In this document: positions 1-14,239 of the stretch, piece after piece
How the letters are laid out: each line of letters starts with the position of its first letter
Numbering within the stretch: position 1 is the stretch's first letter
NCBI GenBank assembly: GCA_964020085.1
Contig: OZ026603.1
Location: 31,081,242 to 31,145,241 of the forward strand
Length of the DNA: 64,000 bases
Direction of reading: 5' to 3'
Source of the DNA: Micromussa lordhowensis
Taxonomy: Eukaryota > Cnidaria > Anthozoa > Scleractinia > Lobophylliidae
Notes under the pieces: generated by a model
What the model saw: the letters and a program-made list of their open reading frames with translations, nothing else
Told to the model about the DNA's origin: nothing
Databases searched by the model: none
Made by a program: the position numbers and the translations under genes

Positions 1-1075
1 TTAAAAAGTCTGATGAGTTTACTGTTTCTTAGAATTGTGATGTCTAAAGTTAACTTGTTTGGAAATTTTATTTGATTTTGTTTTTCTCTACCCTCATAAC
101 CACAATAAGTTTCTACAGTGGAATCCCGATTTCTCGAACCTCCAGGGGAAACGCAAATTGGTTCGAGAAATCAGAGAGTTCGAGAAATCGGGGATAAAAT
201 TACAGTGTTTGACTGAGGAGAGGGAACGACTTTTGGTTTGAGTTATCGGGAGTTCGAAGAAATGAGGGTTGGAGAAATAGGGATTCCACTGTAGTTACAT
301 GTAGCTTTTACAGTATCTCGGATTTGATTGCAGTGGCATCAAAATCTCATCTTTGAAAGATTGGATCATTTTGCACTTACATGTATGTTTCCTGTGACAT
401 ACTTAATCATATAATAATAATTCCAGAAAGTAACCAAGGTTCCCAAAGCCTGCACATTTCTGCTTGGGGTTAGCACAGTTTTGGATTACGATAAAATTAA
501 GAGAATGTGCCAAAATAATCTTGGACTGAAGCCTTTGGAAACAAGCTTGGGTGGAGCAAAGTTTCAAATGTTGGCAAAATTCATCCTCATCTGTCCTCAT
601 TGCACCATGGAACTCGAGAGATGGCGAGATTCAGCAGCTTAAAATACGAATACCTCCCATTTCGTCCCCTCTTGCCCAAAACAGCTATCCTCAAATCCAT
701 CTGAAAGCCCAGGCATCATGAAAAATGTCATCTCAAACTTGTCCCTCACGAATTACCAGAAGACTTCTTCCAAAAATGCCAGGGTAAAATATTGCCAAAA
801 TAAGAAAGGTCCCATCTTTGTTCCCATAACCCGCCCTTTCTCCTTTCCCTCTCTTTGAACACAAAATGGAAGAATGTTCGAGAAGGATGAGATATAAAGG
901 GCAAAACAAGGGTAATGGATTAATAGAGAATGCAAATTAGGCTTATCTATCAACTCCTCCAGACGCAGGTGACAGAACAGAGGAAGTAGCGCATCCGGTA
1001 AGTTTGTGCGAGAGGTCTGGGCCCATCTCCGCATGTTGCCCATTTGCTCCAACATGTAACTTTTTCGTGTGGAAA
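1..1075. other. Upstream region of ATP8A
   Basis: Apart from the TA-flanked MITE at 116-291, I see no gene. The short ORFs on both strands here lack recognisable motifs and have no splice support. The segment immediately before 1076 should hold the 5'UTR and promoter of ATP8A, but I see no clear TATA box. Confidence 0.4.
116..291. mobile_element. TA-flanked MITE (Tc1/mariner or pogo-like)
   Basis: A 176-bp element with terminal inverted repeats CAGTGGAATCCC / GGGATTCCACTG is flanked by TA on both sides. The interior contains repeated, partly inverted TTCGAGAAATC motifs. TA duplication and a CAGT start are typical of Tc1/mariner-superfamily MITEs. There is no coding capacity. Confidence 0.85.
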
Positions 1076-4000
1076 ATGTCTGCTAAAACATCGTACATAC
1101 CCGTAGAGAGGAGAAGTTCTTCAGAACTCATTGATGTTTTGGACAGCTCAGAAAACAGCGTTGCAGGTAAATGATCAGTCATACCTTTGCTACACTTCAA
1201 GTTAGGAAATTTTTGACGCTCAAACATAATAATAAAATTGTAAATAGGGAGCTTAAGCAACGCAGGGCAACCGGAAGTGGACGTTTCTCGTTTTTGGGCA
1301 GTGGTTGCATTCTAGTTTTCAATTAGATCGTCTCTATACGAGTAAAAACACTTAGTATTACAAATGTGGTAGCGCCAAGGCGAGTAAAAAGAGAAAACGT
1401 CTCATTTCCGATTGCCGACTACGTCGCTCAAAAACGCCTTTGCTTACATATGAAGTATCTCAAGCTCTCGACACGTTACAGCCGTTTAGCGTTTATAAGC
1501 AGGCGTGGTAAACATTGGTTCAATCCAACAACGCTTAACAAATCGAAAGGCACTCCAACTTGTGTTAAATTTGAAATTCGATAATTACAATAAATTAAAT
1601 TTATTCGATCGGTGGCGGTTTGGTTACATTTTGTAGTTTTGGTGTCTGCTTTCGCATTGCATTGTTTTTCTGCTGCTCTTATTATGATTATGAGGTGGAT
1701 GTGGTGGTGAAACTTCGATCTGGATCTCCACTTGTGCTAGAACACCTGGTGGGAAGCAAACGCGAGAAGGCCGGAAGAAACCAAAACACAAACAGCTGAA
1801 AGGAGAATGCACTGCGCAGGCGCGACTCTGTCAAGCTCCGAATTTATAAATTTTAGGTGGATTCAGGAGGGAGAACAAATGTTTTCGGCTTTTGTATGAG
1901 GATATCTTCCTCGCTATCGCAAATCTTTATGCTGTCCATAAACATCAACGATCTAGTCGTCGAATTATGGCGGAAGGATTCAAATTGACGGCTGGTAGCT
2001 CGAAAACCGATGGAAATAATGGTAGGTGTACAGTACGCTAAAATCGAAAGATGGCTAGGAACTCCCCTGTCAAAACCTACTTTTATTTTGTTTATCAAAG
2101 TAAACTTATATCCAAGGGATTTTATAATTATATTCCGGTACTCTGAAAAGCTTTTTATAAACAAATTCATTTACTGGAACCCGCTCGCCTGAAAAATAAC
2201 TTGATTCTTTTCAGTTTCCATTTGTTGGGTTTCACGATCATGCTTGTAAAAAATCTAATATTCTAGGACATAATCGTTTGCATTGATTTCCAACCTTAAA
2301 AACCGCGGATAGATAAATAAAAAAAGAAATCCTGTACTTCATGGATTTGATCCTGACATGTTTGAATTTGATTCCGACGAAGATGAATTAATTTTGGATG
2401 ATCATGAAAATGAAGTTTTCTCAAGTTTTCTTTGTGAGGCTAAGTTGAGACAGGTGTAACTGAACTGAAGCGCCCATTACTTCTATGTTAAACACAAAAG
2501 CCTGGCCTTGATCGCGGAAAGAAACCTATTTATCCTCTGCTTTTTTTGAAAGAATTACAGTTTAATTATGTCAGAGGTACATGTAAAGGTGCAAAACTAC
2601 ACAAATTTGCAGGAACGTTGTGATGGAACACTTTCCAAAGGAGTGCTTGGCTTTCTCTCAAATTTGTTTGATACGATTTTTAGTTTTTCTCTGTAGGAAT
2701 GATGCCATGAGCGTTTTTTTTTTAACAAAAACAATACTGCCAATCTCATGTTATTTTTGAGAATAATAATACCAGTCCTGTAAGCTGCAGGAATCAATGG
2801 AAAATTAAGTATTGATCAAAGTAGGAAGATCGACTTCATTTATCTAACTATTCTTTATATTGCTTAACACAACATTTATAAAACTGCGATAGCTACCTTA
2901 TGCATATGTTATTTAAAGTTGTGGGTTTTGCCTAGTTGGTAGCACAAGGTAAGAGTTCTTCCGGCCATATCCAGGAACTACATGTAATGAAAGCTCAGAT
3001 ACATGTATGTCACTATAAAAGGTCATTTCTTTCATGCGTGCTATATTTTGTACCAGCTGAAATAGCCATGAGCTATTATGTCAAAAACAGGAGTAAACAC
3101 GGCTTCCTTAGTTGCCTACATACAAAAGATTGCAGGGCACAAAGGTTCATGCGATGCTTATATCACTGGAAATACAGTTGAAATACGTATTGTCCCACCA
3201 GCTATAAGGTTCATCTGCCAGAGGTTGTAAGTATGGCACAAGATAACAGACAGTTGACTAAACTGAAAACTAGCGGCAATTCAGTTGTTTGGAACATAGC
3301 ACATGTAGCAAGTGAAAAGTGAGAACTATCACTTAATATCAAGTTTTGAAATTTTCTAGTAGTTCTTCTTAGTTATAAATGATCAATTGTCATAATTTAT
3401 TTTACTTTCTTCAACAACAACAAACAACAACAACTGCTTCCAGACCTTGAAGAAATGGGCTTAAATAATGCTACAGAACTTCTGTTTTATAACATATTGT
3501 ATCGATTTATATTTATTTTATCATTATGCTCTGAACATTTTCATTCATTGTTATCTACATTGAGACTCAAGCTGATTGATGTAGGATTTTAATTTCAATA
3601 TGGGGAGCAAAGATGCCAACCTAGAGAAATGGTGACCATCAATTTTGTCTGAAGGGTCAAATTTGGTCAAAATCATTAGGAAACTAGATATTTTAAATTA
3701 GGCATTTCTCATCATTTCTGGGATATTTGTCAACCTGTCTAAGGAGCCAGGAGATTTGGCACACATATGCAGGAGATTCCTGGCAGGGAGAGCAAGCCAT
3801 GAGAGAGTTAGCATTTACATGATTGTGTGTGGCAAGAATGTTAGTTTCTAGATTGTTTATAGTAAATGACTGAAGGGTAAATCCAAGGGAAATGGTAAAG
3901 GGGAATTCAAAATAACTGATTTTGAATTAGCAGGGTCCAACTGCCTTTTAAGTATGGTGTGTATGTGTGAACATGTATGTTGTGATTAAATTCTTGGGTA

Positions 4001-7000
4001 TTATCATGTTTGATATTAGTTTGATTTTTACTTTTCTTTGTACCTATTGATTACCATGATAACACACATTAAACAACAAAATTTCAAACCATAAGCAAAA
4101 TTTCCCCACAATGTTTACAGCATGTACACAATTTTGTTTGATCCCACTAATTGTATTTAACAAATATTTCTGAATACAAGAAGCAGAAAAATTAGCATGA
4201 TCGAGTGTCAGCTTAAAAAAAAGAAAAAAAAATCTTTCAAGGTTTCAGAAAAATATGGCACAGGTAAAAACCATTGTTTAGACCATCTAAAGTGTAATAT
4301 ATTCTTTTCAATTTATTCTTTTTTCATGGTTTGAACAATGTATTTTTTGGTATCTAATATCTAATATACGCAGTCATTTGTAGGGTTCTACTGACTTATT
4401 AAGAGATTTTCAAATTACAATCTTAAAAACAGACACACATGCCATATTCTTTGTTTCTTCAATAGTTCTGATTGGCTAGCAGTGCTTTATAAAAACAATA
4501 TTATGCAAAGTTTATGATGCAGTTGATAATTATTTTGTCATCTGAAAATCAGTGACAACATTGTCTGCCCATTATTTTGTGGTCCTGAAATTCATATCTG
4601 TTCAGTAATATTTTGCCACTACATCAATGGCCTACTAGGTATTTTTTTTTGTCAGTCAGAATACAATTAACTTTAAATTTTACATATCTGGCCATTTCTG
4701 AGTTGTTTCAAAACAAGTCTTTGTGTGAACCCATTAAAATGGAAATAGTTAAAATGAACATACTAACACAACTAAGGGTGCATTCCTTTGGGGTGATCTG
4801 GATCAGGATCAGTGATCCAAGATCACTCTGATCATAGTTCATCAAAGGAACCACTGAATCTGTGACCAGAGTGGATTCGTCGGTTCCTTTGATGGATCAC
4901 TGATCCTGATCCAGATCACCCCTAAGGAACGCACCCTTAATTTAATAAGAAAGGTTTTGTACAGCAAGGACTTGTTTAAAACCACAAATACAAAGGGGTC
5001 ATGAATGGTTAATGCTAAACTTTGCAAGAAGGTGAGACTGAGCTGCAAGTCTGAGACATATATTTATGACTTTTTAAATTTATAAATTTATAAAGTTGAG
5101 ACTTGTTTACCAGACTCCAAGACAGCTTTTTGAAAAATTTAAGACTGTGAGATCTTTGTGAAAAAAATCGAGAGTGAGAGATGTATATATTAAGTGCTAA
5201 AAATTCATTAAAATGCAGACTCAAATTTATATAGTTTAGACTTGTTTACCAGACTCCAAGACAGCTTTTTGAAAAATTTAAGACTGTGAGAGCTTTGTGA
5301 AAAAAATCGAGAGTGAGAGATGTATACAAGTGCTAAAAATTCATTAAAATGCAGACTCGTGGTTTTTAAAGGACCATTCACCACCCTTATCTAGTAAGGA
5401 AATGATTCATTAATTGATTCTTCAAGAGGAATTATCCAAGTTGGAATTAAGTTCTGGTCACCAACCAAATGCAAAAGCCTGAGTGAGCAATTTATGAACT
5501 TGCCCAGCCCGAAGCTGCACAGATACATGTATATAATAGGCTGGATTTCTAACCCTCTTCTGGGTCCAGTTGCCTTCATTTCCAAAAAAGAGTTTTGGAC
5601 AGGAGCAGCCTGGACTCCTTTCCCAAATAGCAGCTGGTAATCACACATATCCAGGTTATTGTATCCGTCAATAAGTGCCTTAGGCGAATTTTAAAAATCA
5701 GTTGGACTGACAGGGTAACAAACGAGATGCTGTGGGAATTAGCAGGCGAGGAACCAATCATAACTCAGATCTCAACGAAAAAGTGGAGATTTATAGGTCA
5801 CATCCTAAGAAAACCAGCTAACAGCATCACCCGGCAGGCGCTATGTTGGAACCCCCAGGGCAAGAGAAAGAGGGGTCGCCTCAGGAACTCCTGGAGAAGA
5901 GGTGTAGAGTCCCAAACGAGAAACTGGGGCCACACTTGGGACACTTTAGGAAGACTTGCCCAGGACAGAACCCAATGGAGGACGGATGTGGTTAATGGCC
6001 TATGCTCCAATCGGAGCTAAGGGAATATATAATATATCTATATAATCACACATATCCAGGTTATTGTATCCTTAGTAGTTTTCGTTCAGAATATTTGATT
6101 CATTTCCTTTGTATGGCCTTTGTTGTAGAGAACTATGGATCACTTAAAAGTGAAGTATCTGACTGTACTGATGGTTCCGAGGCAGACAGAATCATCATTA
6201 TCAATAAACCACAGACTCAACAGTTTTGCAACAACAAGATTAGGTGAGATACATAATTGAAAACTTCATAATAATTTGTTTATTTGAAGGAAACTTAAAA
6301 GAACAACAAACATTTTCAACTTAAGGTGGCTTCATAGGGTAATAATTTATTGCGTTGTGCATGCTAGTGTTATGTAGTGTTATAGAGAAAAGCAGCGCTT
6401 TTTGAATACACCTGTTTCAAAAAAGTTTGTCCTGCAGAAAAGTTAAAGCATATGCATACACAACAATAGCAAAAGCTGGTGAAAAGGGTATACATTAGGG
6501 TTAGGTTTTCACCATTGTTTGATTTGATGTTCAAGGCGTTGGAGAGCTAAGGAAGGAAAAAACACATGAGATGAAGACATTTTTGACTTTTTTATCAACT
6601 TCACTGGCACATTGTGAACTGTGATCTGTTTGATGTTTGATGTTATCCTAGCGAGTTTGTTAAAATGGGGTTGCGCTGTAAGTTAAGCTGTAGCTAGTCT
6701 TAATCAGGTCAATTTGTTGAATTCCTCTGCAGCACTGCCAAGTACAACTTCTTGACATTCCTTCCCAAGTTTCTTCTGGAACAGTTTAGTCGATATTCCA
6801 ATGTTTTCTTCTTGTTTATCGCACTTTTACAGGTAAGTAACAATGCTCTCTCAAAGCATTTTGTTATGTATCCATTAAGGTTACTGTGTACCTTCAGAGG
6901 TGTCACATGTCCAAGTGATGTTGCACATCCAGTTTAAACTGTAGATACCTTGACCCCTACAGTGTATATCAAATCAAGCTTATTGAACTGGCTATCAAAT

Positions 7001-9315
7001 TAGACCAAGAAGTTTCAAATAAAATGAATTGTCAACCTTTAAACTTGAGCATCTGAATCACCTTTTGAAAGCTACAAGTACAAGTCAAACCAAATTTTGG
7101 TTTTCGCTTAATATTTAGTTTGCATCAACAACTTGATTACAGTGACTTACTAATTTAAAATTCGTTTTTATTCAGAAGATATTCAATATTTATTTATTTA
7201 CATGGGTGTTTGGATTTTGTTTATTTCATACTTTTACTTATAAATCCCATCTGGGACTCAGATTTTTTCCGAGTCTACATTTCTCCTTACATTTAATAAT
7301 ATCATTTATTTATTTGTTTGTTTTTATATTTTTCCAGCAAATAGATGATGTTTCTCCCACTGGTCGTTACACGACAGCAGTTCCTCTCTTGTTTGTTCTT
7401 TCTTGTTCAGCCGTGAAAGAGATTATAGAAGATTATGTGAGTAACTTCCAAGTTTTCTGTATATATTTAGGAATAAATTATCTTTAGTTATTAATTTCAC
7501 TCAAACTAAGGAGGCTGATTAAGCAACTCTTGTGGTTTCTTTTAGGTCTTTTGCCACATTTTTTTATACCTGTTTTATACCAGTTTTTAGCTCATTCACA
7601 TTGTGCATGCACAATGAATAAGTTATTGTAATGGTGCAGATGTGGACGGAAGTTACGCATAGACAGAAGTTATGCATGGACGGAAGTTTACCCTAACCAG
7701 AAGTTGTAGACGGTGAACGGAAGTAATCTTACATGCGACCCCTCGCCACCTAGTAAATGTTAGAATTAACGCAATGAAGCTAAGATACACACGTGTAAAG
7801 AAAAGCAATAATTTAATGCTTGTATAGTCCAAAAAAAAAGATGAATAATAATAGCAAATCACAACTCCTATAATCCTAAATTTGCAACATTTATGAAGGA
7901 ACCAAAATGTTCACACCTGAAGCGGCGTTATTTTAAGACACACTTCCGGTTCTGGTTCTCATACCATAAGCTCATACAGACGGTAGGGGCAGTCACATTG
8001 CATTATGCACATTTTTCATTTTAAACATGGAAAAAAATCCCTCTATACGGCTTATATGAAAAGGCGAAACACACGCCTGTGGGGGACCCTATTTTCTGTT
8101 CAGGTTCTCATATCATTAGCTCATACAGACCATATAGGCAGGCACATTGCATGACGCACATTCTTCATATTTAAATATGGAAAAAGTCCCTCTCTCTGCT
8201 TCTTCTCATATGAAAAGGCGAAACATCTACCAATTTTAATGTGAGTCTGAAACGGAATATCATGAATAAGAGACTGCGTACACCTTGCTGGTCAGGAAAT
8301 TTCTTTTCTTTGCAATTCCATGGTCCCAAAGATTCCAATGATGAGAACGCAATGTGTTTTGCGTGCCAAATCGCAGACATATGTAGAAGTTAGGCGGTTT
8401 CTATGCCACTTGTAAGTCTTAAGGAAGAGATTCTAGGCCCTTTTAAGTCTTAAGGAAGCAAAATGGCAATATTGGTTTCAAGTTGGGCAGAGCTTTTCCA
8501 ATGATCAGTTAAGCAGCTGAAATAAAAAAAAGTACGTGTTTGTGTTTGATTGTGTTGCCTGCAGGACAATGGAAATACAATACAAGACAAACTATTTTAC
8601 ACGTATCAGAATGACACATTTTCCTTACTCATCTAAAAATTTAAAGTATGGCAAGTCTTTGATAAGCGAGTCAGGTTATGTTTATCTTTTTTTGCTGGTA
8701 AATTTAATTGGGCAGACACTGGTCACCAATTAACCGAAATTTGGGTAGAAAATGTCTATGACATCGTTGAATATCATATTCAATGATCGCCTCTGTGTAG
8801 AGATTCAGTGGAACATGCAGTGTACCAGGTGTACATTATATATCTTTTTTTAAATCAGACAGTGTGATTGTACCAATATTATGTGAGTTCAAGTAATCAT
8901 AACAGATTTTATCTTGAGAAACTTATAAATTGGAGACTCATTGGAGGTCCCATGCTATGATAAGGATAGAAAGGCTAGGTGGAATATTTTCAGTGCACTT
9001 TACAAATAGTAAAATACATAATGGCAGTAAATTTCTATTTAAAATGCGTGTAAAATTAATTATGAAGAGTTTGCTAACATGAATGAGCTGGCTCTAAGAG
9101 TCCTTTGATTTTTTTTTTGTTTACGACATAATTAAAGAAACATGAAGTGATACATTTTTTCATATTCGTATACTTTTTATTTTTTTCTGGCATTTAATTA
9201 GAGCATTTGATGTAGATTTATTCATAACTGGCTTAAAGTACTTAATAGTAATTTTTGTTTTCATTTCAGAAAAGACATCAAGCTGATGATCAGGTTAACA
9301 ATCGTAGAGTTAAAG
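1076..9315 (+). CDS. ATP8A: ATP8A exons 1-5: cytosolic N-terminus and membrane helices 1-2
   Basis: Exons are 1076-1166, 6129-6243, 6733-6832, 7338-7436 and 9270-9315. Exon 1 starts at an ATG with A at -3 and leaves one base, which joins the first two bases of exon 2 into a Glu codon. The resulting N-terminus is Ser- and acid-rich and reaches the family motif [11 protein letters not shown] near residue 55. Exons 3 and 4 carry the [10 protein letters not shown] segment, membrane helix 1 ([12 protein letters not shown]) and helix 2 ([19 protein letters not shown]). Exon 5 begins the actuator domain with [12 protein letters not shown]. Intron 1 is about 5 kb, the longest in the gene. Confidence 0.93.
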
Positions 9316-12300
9316 GTAATTGTAATATTCTTAACATGTTTTGATACCTGCAGGGGTTTTATTAAGGCCCAGTCACAGGCATCCATAACTCATTATAAAA
9401 TAATTGAGCCACTACGCGTGCTCTCATTGGTCGATAGGTGTGTTTAGGTGAGAGTATGTAAACACGGTTGTGACTTCGACTTTGTCTGCATAACTGTCTC
9501 GAATTCTTCCAACCCTCCTCGTGTTTAGATGAGATTATATAAACACGGAAAAAGTGCTCTATTGCTTAAATAGAGTACACTGTGGCATTTACAATTTGTT
9601 TTACATAACATTGACACATTGGAGCAAAAGAGGTCCTTTTATTGAGCAACAAATAGTAGACGATGAATTAACCAATCAGAGCGTGTGCTTTGCTTTAGTT
9701 ATGTTATAAAGGAAATTATTATCATGATAGTGACTATGTACTATGTATTAATTTTTTTTTAGTCTTAAGAGATAATACCATGCAGTCATTATTATGGACT
9801 GAGGTAAGATTTGCAACGCAAAAACTGTAACTAATTTGTAGTATCCAGGTTATTTAATTTGAAAGTTTTGTTTACTGTGTGTGTTATTTAGTACGGTATA
9901 ACCTTTGATTTACCTATCATCTACTACCAATAACATTTTCAGCGCTGTTTATAAAATTTATTCATATTGTTTTCTCAGGTCCAAGTTGGAGATATTGTGA
10001 AGGTTGTTAATGGACAGTTCTTTCCCGCTGACCTTATTTTGCTCTCGTCAAGGTATTAATCCTCTGAAATGCAGTGGTATCACTCACTCACTCAGTCCTC
10101 TCCGTGCTATGTAGCACATAAGGCCGTAATGCAGTGGTATAGTGCGGACAAAAGGCATTTTCAAAGTCCCTTGTGTGCTGAAGTATAAATATTTGTTTAT
10201 TTTAACATATGGTTTCTTGTCTATTTTAAAATGATTTAAATTTTGGAATATTTCATAAAAAAATATTAATGTCAGGCATTATAGAAATCTGCTGCAGTGA
10301 GTTGCAATAAGGTTAATATTGACGGATTTACTACATGACTTCTGTAGATCAACCAGTCTGAAGTCAGTCAGTCAGTCAGTGTCTGTCTGTCTGTTAGTCA
10401 GTCAGTCAGTGTTTGTCTGTCCGTTAGTCAGTCAGTCAGTGTCTGTCTGTCTGTCTGTCTGCCTGTCCTTAGTCAGTGTGATGTCTGTCAGTCAATCTGT
10501 CAGACAGTCAGTCACCCACTTTTGTTTGTTTGAAACCGAAGAATAATCATCGCAGTAAAATATAATGTGATGATCATTCTTCACTTTCTTCCACAACCGC
10601 AGTTCCTAAATGAATTATTTTGTACATGTATATACATGTACATCACATTATTTATTTGTTTGTTAGTTTGTTTGGTCACTTGTTCATTTACTTATTTGCT
10701 CATTCAAAATGTTTAGACAAAGTATGATGATGTTTTCTTCTGGCATTTATTTCACAGTGAGCCAATGGGAATGTGTTATATAGAGACTTCAAATCTTGAT
10801 GGTGAAACTAATCTAAAGATTAGACAGGTTGGTATTCCATTAATGGATATATTTTAGTCTTGTCAATGAGAATTTGTACTTGTAAGAAAAACATACTAAT
10901 GATATTAATGATCATGGTACTTTTCATTTGTCATATTCTAGGCATTACCCCTCACAGCAAAAATGACCTCTCTAATTGAAGTTCGTTGTATGCAAGTAAG
11001 CCATGTGCTGTTTTTAGAACTAGAAATTTGTACTTTGTCAGTGATTGGAATGGAATGTCTGCATGTTAATTAACCAACATGTTTTTGTTTTGATTATAGG
11101 GACGTGTGGAGTGCGAAGGGCCAAATAATAGACTCTATGACTTTGTCGGAAACATCACCCTGCAAACACAGAAGTAAATATAGTTACCAGGGCTGTCAAT
11201 AAGGGACATACACTGTAATCTGTAGAACCTGTTATGGCTAAGCATGTTCGATGGGCCCTTGTTGTTACAGGTGAACGTGCCTGTAGTTGATACACTTCAC
11301 CATAACGTAACAAGTTCGTTACGGGTGTGAAAGTCAAGGCTACTGCTGAATCGCAACTCAATCACAGCCCTGTAATTACCACTTACGACTTGAATCATTT
11401 CAATGACTCATTGCATCAAGTTTATTTGTAGGGACCCAAGACACTACCATTTAGGATGAATGTGCAAGTTTCTTTTGCAGATCAGTACCAGTAGGACCAG
11501 AACAGGTCTTGTTAAGAGGAGCACATCTAAGGAATACACAGTGGATATTTGGTGAGTCACAGGCCAGAATAATATTATACACCAGCTTAGAAATTAGTGT
11601 ACAAACACAATCCTGTGAAATAAATTTCACTAAACTGTTATTAACTAAAGGTTTTTCTAGTCAATGTGTTATGTCAAACCAGTGTTGCTTAAAGTGATTA
11701 TGCTAGGAACAGAAGAAAGAATATATACCTTTTGTACATTTTAAATGATGCATTTGACGCCATTCTTTTGTAGGTCTTGTTGTTTATACTGGACATGACT
11801 CCAAACTCATGCAGGTATGAAATTACTTCGCAGCATGTCTATGATTATTTTTATTTTTTATTTTGCTTATTATTAAATTTAACTACCGGGTAGTTGATTT
11901 TAATGAAAATCAATAGAGAGTTTGTTTTTTTTTAACTAGGGTGCAAAGAAAACACAGTTCCAAGATATAACTAGCTCAGAACTCCTTCTCACTAGCTGCT
12001 CCCACCCCCCCCCCCCCCCTTAGTCTGTAATGTGAATTTCCTAAAACATTTCCCCAAAAAACATTGCTTGCCCATCAGGCAAGCAAAGGACAGAATCCAG
12101 GCCGACACACAACTTTCTGGTTAGAATTCTTGCACTGATTGTGAGGTCATGAAAATTTTCATTGTAGCAAGATCAAGTTTCATTCCCACTCAAGCAAGGC
12201 GCTAGGACCCTAGGAAACTTTGGTGGGACTTGATTAACTGTATTTGTTCACCTGTTATCTTTGTTTGCTCTTCAGAACTCTACAGCTGCACCAATCAAAA

Positions 12301-14206
12301 GATCAAATGTGGACCACACTACCAACATCCAGATCTTATTTCTGTTTGGACTGCTTCTTGTCTTGGCTCTTTGCAGTACTATTGGCTTTAAGATATGGAC
12401 AGGTCAGATCACAATTATGTCCATAGTCAATTTGAAAAGTCAGTTTTATCCACACATAGTGGTTAAATTCCATTCACTGGTCACACATTCTTGTCATCAG
12501 GGCTTCTGTTAAGTAGCGAAAAAAGTCAGAGACAAATTTGAAATTCACGGAAATTTTGGGGGAAAATTTCGCCTTAACTAAAAAAGATTTTTTGGTAAGA
12601 ATTCTAGCGAATTCTATTTTGTGTGTTTTTGAGAATTTCATGGGGTTTCACAGATTTACTTGAAATTTGTGGCTCCACGACTGTATGAAATATCAGAAGC
12701 CCTGTATCACATGGTAGTCACGTAAATTGGTCACACAAAAGACCACACACAGTGACACTGGTCACACAAGCTGGTCACACATTCCAGTCACACACTGGTC
12801 ACATCTACTCTGTTCACCCTTTCATCACACATGAATCACACAACGGCAATGATGACATTTTCATCGCACTCTGTTGACGGATTGTTGACACTGCTGTACA
12901 AAACATACATGTATATGCAAAGCTGTTGCCACCAAAAAATCAACGTCAAATTTTAACATAGATAAGATTAGTTACTAACATTAAATACTTTATGTCTAGT
13001 ACCAATGATAACAGATAATATGTTGTAACTTGCTACGTGATATTTTCAGATAATCACCAAGAGACTGACTGGTACCTTGGATATTCTGGTAAGGACATGT
13101 GGGTGCCTCCTTCTGTAATAAGTGGGTAATAGGGTGTGCTAATGGTTTGGCACTGGGCTTTGCATGAGAAATACAGAATTAAGTACAATGTACTTGCTGT
13201 ATGTACTGGTAGTCAGAAAATGGTCTCCCTTGAGGTGAAGGCAACTTACTCCCATAACTCACTAAGTCTATACAAAGTTATGACTGGGTGCCAGAAAATT
13301 GTCGAGGTAACCTGACACAATGCTGTAGGAAAACCTGTCGTGGTTTGCAACCCTACACAAGAGTAGCAATATTTGTCACGCTGCTTCACACTACAAAATC
13401 CTGAATAAGTATCAAATGTTGTTCCAGAAATAGCCATACCTCTCCCACAGAGGGTTTTTGCTTTTAGCCCCCGCCCCCACCCCACCCCTCTAGAAATCCC
13501 AGTTTTCCTTCATACTTTCCTTTTAACATTTTAATTTTTGCAAGTGCCCCAAAAACCTCCCCTGGAAATTTTCAATGACCCTCCTGGGAGTGGGTATCAA
13601 TATTTTCTGGAACTGTACAGTTACCATTTATCACCAATGAACGGGTTTACACTTCAGAAATGCTGAAATTCATCCATGCAATTTTTTTTCAGGTAAAAGA
13701 GCACAGAACCTTGGCATGTCTTTCTTGACGTTCATCATTTTGTATAACAATCTGATACCCATCAGCTTGACAGTGACTCTTGAGGTATAGTGCCAGGTTT
13801 AAAGAAGAGTCTCCATACTGAATGTCACAAAATTATTTACTTTATTAAGACTTGCAAGAATGATGTGGTTTATTATCGTGACATTGTCACCTAACTCGTG
13901 ATTTCCTTTATTCTTATCACCTTCCTTTTTGGGATTGTACTCATATTGTAAGACAGAATTGGATTTTGAGCACTGCTGGGAGTTGATAATTTATAAGTAA
14001 GGCGGCACTTTTTATCTGAAATGACAAATGCGAAGTCCTCATCATTTTCTCATTTTCCAACCAGCTCCAGAAGATGCTTCTTATCTGCTGAATTTATTCA
14101 GCAAAGATTGAAGATTTTATTCTTTAATATAGTTTACTGTTAACTTTGCTTTGTTACACAGGTCGTGAAGTTCATACAGGCTATCTTTATAAACTTGGTA
14201 GGTTCC

Positions 14207-14239
<33 letters not shown>

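Noticed and set aside
943..1260. 105-codon minus-strand ORF over the flippase start
   Set aside because: It is antisense to exon 1 of ATP8A and has no domain or splice support.
10068..10140. 13-base direct repeat AATGCAGTGGTAT framing a short segment
   Set aside because: It could be a tiny insertion with target duplication, but the roughly 50-base insert has no recognisable element structure.
10319..10546. 75-codon ORF rich in Ser, Val and Gln
   Set aside because: It is a translation of the (GTCA)/(GTCT) simple repeat.
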